Virus record (IMG/VR): IMGVR_UViG_3300025098_000275
Span: 1 to 24,312 of that record
Origin: a virus
Reading direction: 5' to 3' (one strand)
Length of the DNA: 24,312 nucleotides
Shown piece after piece: positions 15,797 to 22,900 of the stretch (positions within the stretch are counted from its first letter, which is position 1; each line of letters opens with the position of its first letter). The position numbers were made by a program, and so were the translations under genes. Under the pieces are notes generated by a model that did no database searches, had not been told where the DNA came from, and was given only the letters and a program-made list of their open reading frames with translations.

Positions 15797-16244
15797 ATGC
15801 TTTAGAATCTGTTAGATCCCAAGACTGTCCTGATTCATTCCAAATGTAAGACCAGCTGTGAGTATCTGCTTCGTTTTGTGAAGTTTGTTCAGCTGTTAAT
15901 GCTGGAGCATCACCGATTGGTGAATGCCATTGAGCATCAGATGTATCTTTTACCCAAGAAGCGTAAGGTTTTTTAGGCCAGAAGATTTGATTATCTTCAT
16001 CCCAAGTATAACCAATACCTGCATAGTTTCCTCTTAATGGAGTTTTACCTTCTTTATGTTGGTTACTTCCTGTATTATAGGAAGTTTGAATCCACATTTG
16101 TGCAGGCCAGTTATTATGTGTTTCTAAATATTGTTGACCCACTGATTCATCTTCAACACCATCAGCATTTAACATATTTTTGTTATCAAGTGTTAATACT
16201 TGAATAACTTTACTGTTAGCTCCTAGTTTTGCAAAATGTGCCAT
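15795..16244 (-). CDS. MAHFAK-type virion/tail-associated protein (149 aa)
   Basis: The protein begins MAHFAKLGANSKVIQVLTLD and continues with GQQYLETHNNWPAQMWIQTS, then LRGNYAGIGYTWDEDNQIFW. This is a familiar family in cyanophage and pelagiphage genomes, usually near tail or fibre genes. The C-terminal half is Trp-rich (PYASWVKDTSDAQWHSPIGD and WSYIWNESGQSWDL), suggesting a small carbohydrate-contacting or beta-sandwich module. A good AGGAG Shine-Dalgarno sequence lies 7 nt before the ATG. The function has not been established to my knowledge. Its position right after the two Gly-rich adhesins suggests it belongs to the fibre apparatus. Confidence 0.7.
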   Translation of the reverse strand: MAHFAKLGANSKVIQVLTLDNKNMLNADGVEDESVGQQYLETHNNWPAQMWIQTSYNTGSNQHKEGKTPLRGNYAGIGYTWDEDNQIFWPKKPYASWVKDTSDAQWHSPIGDAPALTAEQTSQNEADTHSWSYIWNESGQSWDLTDSKA

Positions 16245-16293
16245 AATTATCTCCTATTATACAATTTATTTTAAATTAGTAAATACATTAATC

Positions 16294-17547
16294 TTATTGA
16301 TATTTATACCTTATTACTACTACTCCAGATCCACCAGCACCACCTGTATTATTTCCTACTCCTGGTTTTCTACCTGCTCCACCGCCACCACCTCCAGTGT
16401 TAGCTGTTCCAGCAGTTCCATTATTTCCTTTTGCTCCAGCGCCTCCACCTCCAGATCCACCAGAACCAGCGCTTCCAGGGACTGCGGGAAAACATCTAGC
16501 TCCTCCACCGCCACCACCAGCTCTTGCAGTTGGTGTTGCATTTATAGATGAAGTAACTCCGGCACCTCCAGTAACACATGAACCAGCTGCACCTGCTCCA
16601 CCACCTCCGGCTCCACGTTCTTGAGGTACTGACTGACCGCCACTATTTCCTTGAGGAGGACTAACTGGAGGAGTATTTCCTGCTCCAACACCTGATTGTC
16701 CTTGTCCTGCTCCACCACCAGAACCTCCTGCTACTCCAGCGCCAGCGCCGCCACCACCACCGCCACCAGCTGAGGTTTTAGAACTAAAAACTGAATTACT
16801 TCCTGATGATCCATTTCCAGCATTTTCTGGATCTCCTACGTGACCTGCTCCTCCACCACCTACAGTAATAGGGTAACCTTGTACTGCTACCGGTAAAGCA
16901 CTTACACCAGATCCTAAAGGAGAAGCTGAATAACAACCACTTGCTGCACCTGAAGATTCTCTAAAACCACCAGCACCTGCTCCACCTGCTCCATTACTAT
17001 TAGCAGCACCTCCGCCACCACCGGCAATCACCATATAATCTACTGTTGCCGAACCAGCGGCATTACCTGCATTGGATACACAAAAAGTACCAGGGCCTGT
17101 AAAAGTATGAATTTTAAAATCTCCAGATGTTGTAATTGTTCCACCAGTTGCTGTTACAAATTGTGGAGAAGTAATAGCACTTGCTTGTCCAGCATCGACT
17201 GATAACCAACCTTTTGTTGAATCAACATAAACTAATACTATACTTAATCCTTCTATATTTGCTTTAAAATCACCTGCCTCACCTTGAATTTTAGATCCAT
17301 TTCTACCTATCGTAACATTATTAGTATCAAAAGTATTTGCATAATCAGCAACAGCAACGACATCACCTGCACCTGGTGACGATGGCAGTGTGACTGTAAT
17401 AGCCCCTGAAGTAGTGTTTACAAAATACCCGTTACCGCTGACTGCTGTAAAATTTCCTGTTTTAGCAGTCGTGTCCCATGTAATGGCACCAATGTTTTTA
17501 AAAGTACCTTCATCTATTAAAGTTGTTCCACATGAATTTATTCCCAT
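16294..17547 (-). CDS. Glycine-rich adhesin-like tail protein, copy 2 (417 aa)
   Basis: Residues 1-115 (MGINSCGTTLIDEGTFKNIG, then WDTTAKTGNFTAVSGNGYFV) form a beta-rich N-terminal domain nearly shared with the next gene upstream. A strand block follows (GGTITTSGDFKIHTFTGPGT, then DYMVIAGGGGG), which is the canonical opening of phage Gly-rich domains. About 235 residues of GGGG/GAGG sequence end in GGSGVVVIRYKYQ. Such regions can fold as polyglycine-II sandwiches, as in the gp38 adhesin tips of some T-even-like phages. Receptor binding at the fibre tip is likely. Several Cys residues (SCVTGG, RCFPAV) are absent from its paralogue. The reverse strand has proline-rich open frames that are only shadows. 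Confidence 0.72.
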   Translation of the reverse strand: MGINSCGTTLIDEGTFKNIGAITWDTTAKTGNFTAVSGNGYFVNTTSGAITVTLPSSPGAGDVVAVADYANTFDTNNVTIGRNGSKIQGEAGDFKANIEGLSIVLVYVDSTKGWLSVDAGQASAITSPQFVTATGGTITTSGDFKIHTFTGPGTFCVSNAGNAAGSATVDYMVIAGGGGGAANSNGAGGAGAGGFRESSGAASGCYSASPLGSGVSALPVAVQGYPITVGGGGAGHVGDPENAGNGSSGSNSVFSSKTSAGGGGGGGAGAGVAGGSGGGAGQGQSGVGAGNTPPVSPPQGNSGGQSVPQERGAGGGGAGAAGSCVTGGAGVTSSINATPTARAGGGGGGARCFPAVPGSAGSGGSGGGGAGAKGNNGTAGTANTGGGGGGAGRKPGVGNNTGGAGGSGVVVIRYKYQ

Positions 17548-17558
17548 AACATTTTATT

Positions 17559-18782
17559 TTAGTTTCTATATTTGTAGGTGATAATAACAACACCCGAACC
17601 ACCGTTTGCAGATGGTGAAGATCCTGGATCAGGTCCACCTCCGCCTGAACCGCCACCTGTATTAGCTGTCCCTGCAACTCCTGGACTTCCACCGTTACCG
17701 CCAGCTCCACCACCGCCAGCTCCACCAGCACCGCCAGTTCCATTAGAAACACTTCCACCTCCACCACCAGCTCTTGTTACAGAACTTCCTGTGATTGAAT
17801 TAGCAGAACCTGCTCCTCCTGCAGCTGGGCCTGGTGTACCATTTTGTCCAGCAGCCGAAGCTCCACCACCGCCGCCTGCGTTAATAGGTGTTCCATCACC
17901 GGGGCCATCTCCACCAGGATTTCCTTGAGGTGGACTAACAGGGGGTGTATTTCCTGCTCCTCCACAACCACCATCTATACTTCCACCACCACCTGAACCA
18001 CCTGAAGCACCATTTCCATTTGGTTGTTTCGCACCTCCACCACCTCCAGCAGAGGTAATTGTACTAAAAACTGAATTGCTACCTGATGATCCAACTGAGC
18101 TTGGAGGTGTAACACCTGCTCCACCAGAACCTACTGTAATTGGATAACCTTGAACTGAAACAGGGATTGTTCCTGCTGGACTTGGAAAAGAAACCCTATG
18201 TCCACCAGCTCCTCCACCACCAGCTCCTCCATTACCAGAAGCGCCAGCACCGCCGCCAGCAACTACTACATAATCTACTTTGGCTGAACCTCCAGGAGCA
18301 CCTGCGTTTGATACACAAAATGTTCCAGGACCTGTAAATGTATGAACTCTGAAATCTCCTGTAGTGGTAATTGTACCACCAGTAGCTACTACATATTGTG
18401 TACTTTGAAGATCAGTTGCTTCAGATGCAGATGTTACTTTCCATCCTTGTGTTCCATCTACATAAACTAATAATACAGATCCTCCCGATGTAACTAAATC
18501 AAAGTTAGCAGCAGTTCCTTGAATATTAGAACTATTACGACCAATAACGATTTTATTTGTGTCTGCAGTATTTGCATAATCTTTTACACCTACTATGCTA
18601 CCAGCAGCAGGTGAACTAGGAAGTGTTACTGTAATAGATCCACTTGTAGTATTTACAAAATAACCATTACCACTTACTGCTGTAAAATTTCCTGTTTTAG
18701 CTGTTGTATCCCAAGTGACCGCTCCTATATTTTGAAAAACTCCTTGGTCTAACATTGTAGTTCCGCACGATACTACTCCCAT
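17559..18782 (-). CDS. Glycine-rich adhesin-like tail protein, copy 1 (407 aa)
   Basis: It is coupled by TAATG to the fibre gene upstream and lies 11 nt from its paralogue downstream. The N-terminal domain (MGVVSCGTTMLDQGVFQNIG, then WDTTAKTGNFTAVSGNGYFV) and the following GGTITTTGDFRVHTFTGPGT block align without large gaps with copy 2. The Gly-rich part differs in spacing and loops but keeps GNTPPVSPPQGN and the end GGSGVVIITYKY. Gly-rich domains of this kind occur in phage receptor-binding proteins, where variable loops meet the host surface. Tandem paralogues suggest two adhesins, alternative host ranges or a heteromeric tip. Assignment as an adhesin is inferred from family and position. 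Confidence 0.72.
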   Translation of the reverse strand: MGVVSCGTTMLDQGVFQNIGAVTWDTTAKTGNFTAVSGNGYFVNTTSGSITVTLPSSPAAGSIVGVKDYANTADTNKIVIGRNSSNIQGTAANFDLVTSGGSVLLVYVDGTQGWKVTSASEATDLQSTQYVVATGGTITTTGDFRVHTFTGPGTFCVSNAGAPGGSAKVDYVVVAGGGAGASGNGGAGGGGAGGHRVSFPSPAGTIPVSVQGYPITVGSGGAGVTPPSSVGSSGSNSVFSTITSAGGGGGAKQPNGNGASGGSGGGGSIDGGCGGAGNTPPVSPPQGNPGGDGPGDGTPINAGGGGGASAAGQNGTPGPAAGGAGSANSITGSSVTRAGGGGGSVSNGTGGAGGAGGGGAGGNGGSPGVAGTANTGGGSGGGGPDPGSSPSANGGSGVVIITYKYRN

Positions 18783-19465
18783 TATGAATCTCCTTCTATC
18801 TTAGATAAATTGATTTTAAATTTTTCTCCAGATATATTATTTATCATGAATATATTATCTTTTCCTTCTTGTAAAGTCCAGTTGCCTTTGGTTCCATCTA
18901 CAATGTTTCCTTGGTTTTTAGCTTGGTTGGATAAATGTAAATCCCCTGTGTATAAATTTTGCCAGACAGCAGTTGTAGTTCCTAAATCATATGTATCATT
19001 TGCCCCAGGAATAATGTGTCCAGTAGCAGTAATAGCACCAGAAGATATATCACCTAAGTCTGCTGTGATATCTACAACATTAGTTCCATCTGAATATACA
19101 ATTTTATATCCTTTATCTGTAGCAGCCCAGGTTGCTCCTGTTCCTGAACTTGTTTTAAAAGTTACAGTGTGTGCTCCTGATGTAGCATTTTCAACTAAAT
19201 AAGTTTTTTCTATTCCATCTGGAATTACAACATTTTTATTTCCAGAAATAGTTCCAGTTAATCTTAAAACTTGATTTTTACCATTAGATAATGCACCATT
19301 TGAAAAAGTTAAAGTTGCTGCTGCAGTAATTCCAACCGAATCATAACCACCAATTGCTTGCTCTAGAATTAATAAATTAGTATTTGTAATTTGTCCCCAA
19401 GTTCCAGAGTTTTCACCTGTTGTTTGGACCGTTAGTTTTAAATTTGCTGATGTTGCATTTGCCAT
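18782..19465 (-). CDS. Short tail fibre protein with YTGDLHLSN C-terminal module (227 aa)
   Basis: The N-terminus MANATSANLKLTVQTTGENS, followed by GTWGQITNTNLLILEQAIGG, is the common start of short phage fibre or base proteins (NLK..xxGENSGTWG..TN.N). Beta-strand repeats follow. From residue 145 the C-terminal module (LGTTTAVWQNLYTGDLHLSN, then GNIVDGTKGNWTLQEGKDN) repeats that of the 513-aa fibre upstream. An AGGGG Shine-Dalgarno sequence lies 8 nt before ATG 19465, and a good promoter lies just upstream (19488-19516). It probably forms part of the fibre and may be an alternative distal piece sharing an end module with the longer fibre. Confidence 0.72.
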   Translation of the reverse strand: MANATSANLKLTVQTTGENSGTWGQITNTNLLILEQAIGGYDSVGITAAATLTFSNGALSNGKNQVLRLTGTISGNKNVVIPDGIEKTYLVENATSGAHTVTFKTSSGTGATWAATDKGYKIVYSDGTNVVDITADLGDISSGAITATGHIIPGANDTYDLGTTTAVWQNLYTGDLHLSNQAKNQGNIVDGTKGNWTLQEGKDNIFMINNISGEKFKINLSKIEGDS

Positions 19466-19487
19466 TTTTTAAACCCCTAAATATTTA

Positions 19488-19516
19488 ATTATAATTATAT
19501 TGTTACCATAAATCAA
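19488..19516 (-). promoter_or_regulatory. Sigma70-like promoter before the second fibre gene
   Basis: On the minus strand TTGATT (19516-19511), a 17-bp spacer and a perfect TATAAT (19493-19488) precede an AGGGG Shine-Dalgarno sequence (19478-19474) and the ATG at 19465. The expected start near 19481 would keep the Shine-Dalgarno sequence on the transcript. The -35 box overlaps the stop codon of the repeat gene. The region is very AT-rich, so a chance match is possible. Confidence 0.45.
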
Positions 19517-20223
19517 GCTACTTCTTTCCATCCTGGAGGATCTATAGGCGCTGTACCTGTGTTTACTTCTGTCCAAATCAGTGTTCCAAGAGTCCCTTGA
19601 GCCATTGTCATAGCAATTCCAGTTACTTCTGCAGTTGCGTCATCAGCTTCTGCTTGACCTTCCTGCATAGTCAATTCTTGACCAGTTGTACTTACGTCTA
19701 CATCTGCTATTGCAGTAACACTAGCCAAAGCAACAGTCATTGCTTGACCAGTTAAATTAACATCTGCATCTCCAGTAACTGTTGGAGCATTTTCCTGCAT
19801 AGTCAATGCTTGACCAGTAATTGAAATGTCTGCATTAGCAGTTACATCAACACTACCTTCAGCTAGAGATAATAATTCGCCGGTTGGACTTGCTATAGTA
19901 TTAGCGTCTAAAGTTGCCGTTCCTAATGTAGAAGTTATTGTTTGACCAGTTAAAGAAATATTTGCTGTTCCAGTATTTGTTACAGAACCTAGATTAGAAG
20001 ATAAAGATTGACCTGTAACAAGTGCTTCAACACCTGCAAAAATACTAACTTGACCTTGTGTAGCGGTCATTGCTTGACCGGTTAAAGAAACAACTACATC
20101 AATAACAACACCAGGAGATGTTTCTGCAATAGTAAGCTCTTGACCGGTTACTGCAACATTAACACTTGTTGAACCTGTAGCTGCAAAAGGACTTTCTGCA
20201 AAAGCTGTTATACCGAAGGCCAT
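19513..20223 (-). CDS. Nine-repeat beta protein, 22-residue period (236 aa)
   Basis: The TG(Q/E) landmark recurs with Thr at residues 26, 48, 70, 92, 114, 136, 158, 180 and 201: seven intervals of exactly 22 and one of 21. Each unit has the form h-s-x-TGQ-x-h-[ST] followed by a Gly/Asn/Asp turn, as in LTGQAMTATQGQVS. Such short strict repeats fit a beta-solenoid or stacked fibre shaft. The C-terminus (WTEVNTGTAPIDPPGWKEVA) resembles fibre ends seen in marine phages. It sits between two fibre genes, 6 nt after the stop of the first. No enzymatic function is suggested. Repeat number could change by slippage or recombination between 66-bp units. Confidence 0.72.
   Translation of the reverse strand: MAFGITAFAESPFAATGSTSVNVAVTGQELTIAETSPGVVIDVVVSLTGQAMTATQGQVSIFAGVEALVTGQSLSSNLGSVTNTGTANISLTGQTITSTLGTATLDANTIASPTGELLSLAEGSVDVTANADISITGQALTMQENAPTVTGDADVNLTGQAMTVALASVTAIADVDVSTTGQELTMQEGQAEADDATAEVTGIAMTMAQGTLGTLIWTEVNTGTAPIDPPGWKEVA
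19550..20150 (-). repeat. Tandem 66-bp coding repeats (nine degenerate copies)
   Basis: The 22-residue protein repeats correspond to 66-bp units. On the plus strand a variable core like GCTTGACCAGTTA or TTGACCGGTTA recurs near 19677, 19743, 19809, 19941, 20007, 20073 and 20139. The copies diverge at synonymous and nonsynonymous sites, so the array is old and under selection rather than freshly expanded. It lies entirely in one reading frame. Boundaries are approximate. Confidence 0.7.
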
Positions 20224-20229
20224 GAGCTA

Positions 20230-21771
20230 CTAAACCTCTTCTAATTTGAACTTATATTTTTTACCTGATTTGTTATTGAATAAATAAAGATCTTCAGCAC
20301 CCTCTTGAATAGTCCAACTACCTTTGGTACCATCAATAGCATTACCTTCAGATTTTGATTCGTTAGATAAATGTAAATCTCCAGTGTATAAGTTTCTCCA
20401 AACATTGTCTGATGCACCTAAGTCGTGACTATCATTAGCTCCTGGTACAACATCTCCAGTTACTGTTAATGTAGATCCATCAAAAGTCATGTTAGCTTCA
20501 CCATTCATTGCATCAGCACCTGTAGCTGTTACAACTCTATTGTTTGAACCATTAGTCATAAAGTCAGATACGTCTACAGAAACTGCATCTGCTGCAACAT
20601 CAATACCTGTACCTGCTCCAACATTTAAAGTAGCAGCTCCACTAGTAGCTCCACCTGTCAAACCAGACCCTGCTACAACTGAAGTTATGTCCCCAGTAGT
20701 TGGTGTTTCAAAAGTAACTGCACCTGAACCATCTGTAGTTAAAACTTTTCCTGCCGATCCATCTGCAGTAGGTAATGTGTAAGCTGAAAGAGTAAAATTA
20801 GATCCATCACCTTGAATAATTTTTCCACTTGTTGTTGCTAATCCAGCAACATCTTGTAGTTGAGCATCTAATCTTGCGTTAGCAACTGTGCCTGAAAGTT
20901 GGGAGGCATTTATTGTTTTATTAGTTAGTGTGTCAGTAGAACTAGCTGTAATAGCTCCAGTATCAGATAAAACTTCAGCAGTACTTCTACTTTCTAAACC
21001 ATTAGCAGTGAAACGAGCATACTCATCATCAGCAACTGAAGAGCTGTCTATTTTTACTGCATTAGTATTAGATATACCAAAAGTTAACGAAGCCTGACCA
21101 CCTATATCCGAAAGAACTTCACTTGAAGAACGTCCTTCAATCGCTGTACCATCTACTCGTAAGAAATCATTGTCTGCTACACCAGAAGTAAATTTAGGTA
21201 CATTTGTATTTGATATACCTGTATCTAATACAGCAGCTGTTCCTAATCCTAATGATGTTCTAGCTGTAGCTCCATTTTCTGCAACAAAATTTGAACCATC
21301 TCCAACAATAATATTACCATCGGTAACGGCTAAACCTGCAACGTCTTGAAGTTGAGCATCTAATCTTGCGTTTGCAACAGTGCCGCTTGCTAATGCTGTT
21401 GCGTTTAATGCTGTTAAGTTAGATCCATTATTTGCAACAATGTTTCCGCTTGAATCTAGTATGACTGCTTTGGATGCAGGAAGGGTACAAAATACATCTT
21501 TAGTTCCCGCAGAAAAGTTTACTGCAGAGTCACTATTTGATGATGAGATAACTGTAGTTCTTGCGAGAGTATCTGGTGTTGCATCGGTTACTGTACCTAG
21601 GCCTACTTCAAACTCACCATTCTCATTTACTATTGAGTAGTAAGTTGTGTTACTATTTCCAATACCTGCAACAAATGTTTCAAAACCTGCTACTGCACCC
21701 GCTAAATTTAGTGTGCCTGTACCAGTAGTAGTCGAGGTTTCTTTAACCCTGTCATTTACGACCAATGCCAT
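20230..21771 (-). CDS. Long tail fibre protein (513 aa)
   Basis: The start ATG 21771 has an AGGAG Shine-Dalgarno sequence. Residues 1-105 (MALVVNDRVKETSTTTGTGT, then LARTTVISSSN and NFSAGTKDVFCTLPASKAV) form a virion-attachment domain seen in marine-phage fibres. The shaft carries two internal duplications: SGTVANARLDAQLQDVAGLA at 129-148 and 293-312, and ISNTN...EGRSSSEVLSD at 186-222 with its copy at 233-270. The C-terminal module (437-513) has NLYTGDLHLSN and KGSWTIQEGAEDLYLFNNKS and recurs in the 227-aa fibre downstream. It probably trimerises and contacts the host. No chaperone or peptidase autocleavage motif is visible. Confidence 0.78.
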   Translation of the reverse strand: MALVVNDRVKETSTTTGTGTLNLAGAVAGFETFVAGIGNSNTTYYSIVNENGEFEVGLGTVTDATPDTLARTTVISSSNSDSAVNFSAGTKDVFCTLPASKAVILDSSGNIVANNGSNLTALNATALASGTVANARLDAQLQDVAGLAVTDGNIIVGDGSNFVAENGATARTSLGLGTAAVLDTGISNTNVPKFTSGVADNDFLRVDGTAIEGRSSSEVLSDIGGQASLTFGISNTNAVKIDSSSVADDEYARFTANGLESRSTAEVLSDTGAITASSTDTLTNKTINASQLSGTVANARLDAQLQDVAGLATTSGKIIQGDGSNFTLSAYTLPTADGSAGKVLTTDGSGAVTFETPTTGDITSVVAGSGLTGGATSGAATLNVGAGTGIDVAADAVSVDVSDFMTNGSNNRVVTATGADAMNGEANMTFDGSTLTVTGDVVPGANDSHDLGASDNVWRNLYTGDLHLSNESKSEGNAIDGTKGSWTIQEGAEDLYLFNNKSGKKYKFKLEEV

Positions 21772-21782
21772 TTAAACTCCTA

Positions 21783-22235
21783 TTAGCCAGAGATTCTTAA
21801 TATAGCTGCTGATGTACTTGCTGCTGGAAATTTTACTGTAAAAGTTCCTGATGTAGCTGTTTTATCTCCTCCAAAATCTAAAACTGCAACTGCTGCATTA
21901 GTAACTGCAGAAGATGTGTTGTAGATTAATGCACCTCTAGCTGTCAACGTTACACCTGTGAAAGATAAATCTGCGAAGTCAACGAATGCAACACCTTTAC
22001 CTGAACCGGTTCCAATGTTTGTACTTTGACCTGTTAATGGATCTCCACCTGCTGCATAAGTACCAGTGTTACTAACTTCGTTAGTTGCACTGTAAGCAGT
22101 AGTTGTTGAGTTTAGAGTTGCTGAAGAAGTATAAAGAGCTAATTTAAAAACATCACCACCAGATGATTTAAAATTTGCATCACCTTCCAGTAATTGTTTT
22201 TTGAAAGCATTTGCAATTGCTTGTGTTATAGCCAT
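21783..22235 (-). CDS. Beta-rich virion protein (150 aa)
   Basis: An AGGAG Shine-Dalgarno sequence precedes ATG 22235. The first 22 residues (MAITQAIANAFKKQLLEGDA) are an amphipathic helix. The rest is beta-strand rich: FKLALYTSSATLNSTTTAYS, an EVSNTGTYAAGGDPLTGQ loop, FVDFADLSFTGVTLTARGAL and a final AVLDFGGDKTATSGTFTVKF. It resembles a frequent marine-phage structural protein that starts with KLALYTS.A.L and sits between the adaptor and fibre genes. A role in the tail knob, fibre base or head decoration is possible. No named function is established that I can cite. Confidence 0.65.
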   Translation of the reverse strand: MAITQAIANAFKKQLLEGDANFKSSGGDVFKLALYTSSATLNSTTTAYSATNEVSNTGTYAAGGDPLTGQSTNIGTGSGKGVAFVDFADLSFTGVTLTARGALIYNTSSAVTNAAVAVLDFGGDKTATSGTFTVKFPAASTSAAILRISG

Positions 22236-22246
22236 AATTTATCTCC

Positions 22247-22900
22247 TTATTTATTTCCCAAACGAGGAACACCTGATTGATATTCATCTCGTCTTCGTCT
22301 TCCCATTTGTTCTAAAGAGAAGCCTTCCAGCACTTGTTTATACTTTCCTTCGTATAATTGCAAGAGATCATTTGGCCCCTTTAAAAAAGAAAATGCTTCA
22401 ACTAAGCATGCATACAATAGTCCGTTGGGAAAATACTTACTGATGTATGTTTGAGTATTTGTACTGGATAATCCAGCATCTTTCAAGATATAGTTCAATT
22501 GAATTTCAAAAGTTGCATTTGGTGTAGGTGCTAAAACAATAGTATTATTATCCCACATACCATAATATTTTGGAACTCCTGTAGTTTCTTTTGGGTTAAA
22601 CTCAGACATAAAACTAGGGTCTCTATATTCTAAAAAATCTCTATTATCAGCTGAAGAAGTTCCATCAGAATCTACTATTTGTGCAGATCTAATAACTAAT
22701 AAATCAGCAGGCATATCGATAAATCTATCATTAGTAACTAAATTGGTTGTTGCGTATCTTCTGTTGTTATCAGAATCTACATCTCTATATATTCTAAACT
22801 CTGCATCATTAATAAATCCATTTACAATAGTGCTAGTTAATACAGTGCTATCTACTTCTGTGTAGTCTCTAATTTTTTGTACTAATTCTGAATATGTCAT
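22247..22900 (-). CDS. SU10-type adaptor / tail tubular A-like connector protein (217 aa)
   Basis: MTYSELVQKIRDYTEVDSTV, then LTSTIVNGFINDAEFRIYRD, is the helical N-terminal hairpin of phage adaptor proteins (SU10 adaptor and related connectors). A beta-rich centre follows (RYATTNLVTNDRFIDMPADL and TGVPKYYGMWDNNTIVLAP), and then FPNGLLYACLVEAFSFLKGP, the conserved C-terminal helix after the strand block. The length matches the family. Adaptors bind the portal and form the ring that carries the tail. It is coupled to the upstream gene by TAATG. A T7 gp11-like description is equally possible, because the two groups share this fold. Confidence 0.72.
   Translation of the reverse strand: MTYSELVQKIRDYTEVDSTVLTSTIVNGFINDAEFRIYRDVDSDNNRRYATTNLVTNDRFIDMPADLLVIRSAQIVDSDGTSSADNRDFLEYRDPSFMSEFNPKETTGVPKYYGMWDNNTIVLAPTPNATFEIQLNYILKDAGLSSTNTQTYISKYFPNGLLYACLVEAFSFLKGPNDLLQLYEGKYKQVLEGFSLEQMGRRRRDEYQSGVPRLGNK

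Noticed and set aside
16250-16275. TATAAT before the MAHFAK-type gene
   Set aside because: The -35 match is weak and the predicted transcript start lies beyond the Shine-Dalgarno sequence; most likely a chance match in AT-rich DNA.
16297-17928. Long plus-strand proline- and serine-rich open frames opposite the Gly-rich genes
   Set aside because: They are the complement of GGN-rich codons. No Shine-Dalgarno sequence or family signature is present, and every other gene is on the minus strand.
19550-20150. Regular ~66-bp repeats as a CRISPR array
   Set aside because: The units are degenerate, lie fully in one reading frame and encode a regular 22-residue protein repeat; there are no constant repeats with unique spacers.
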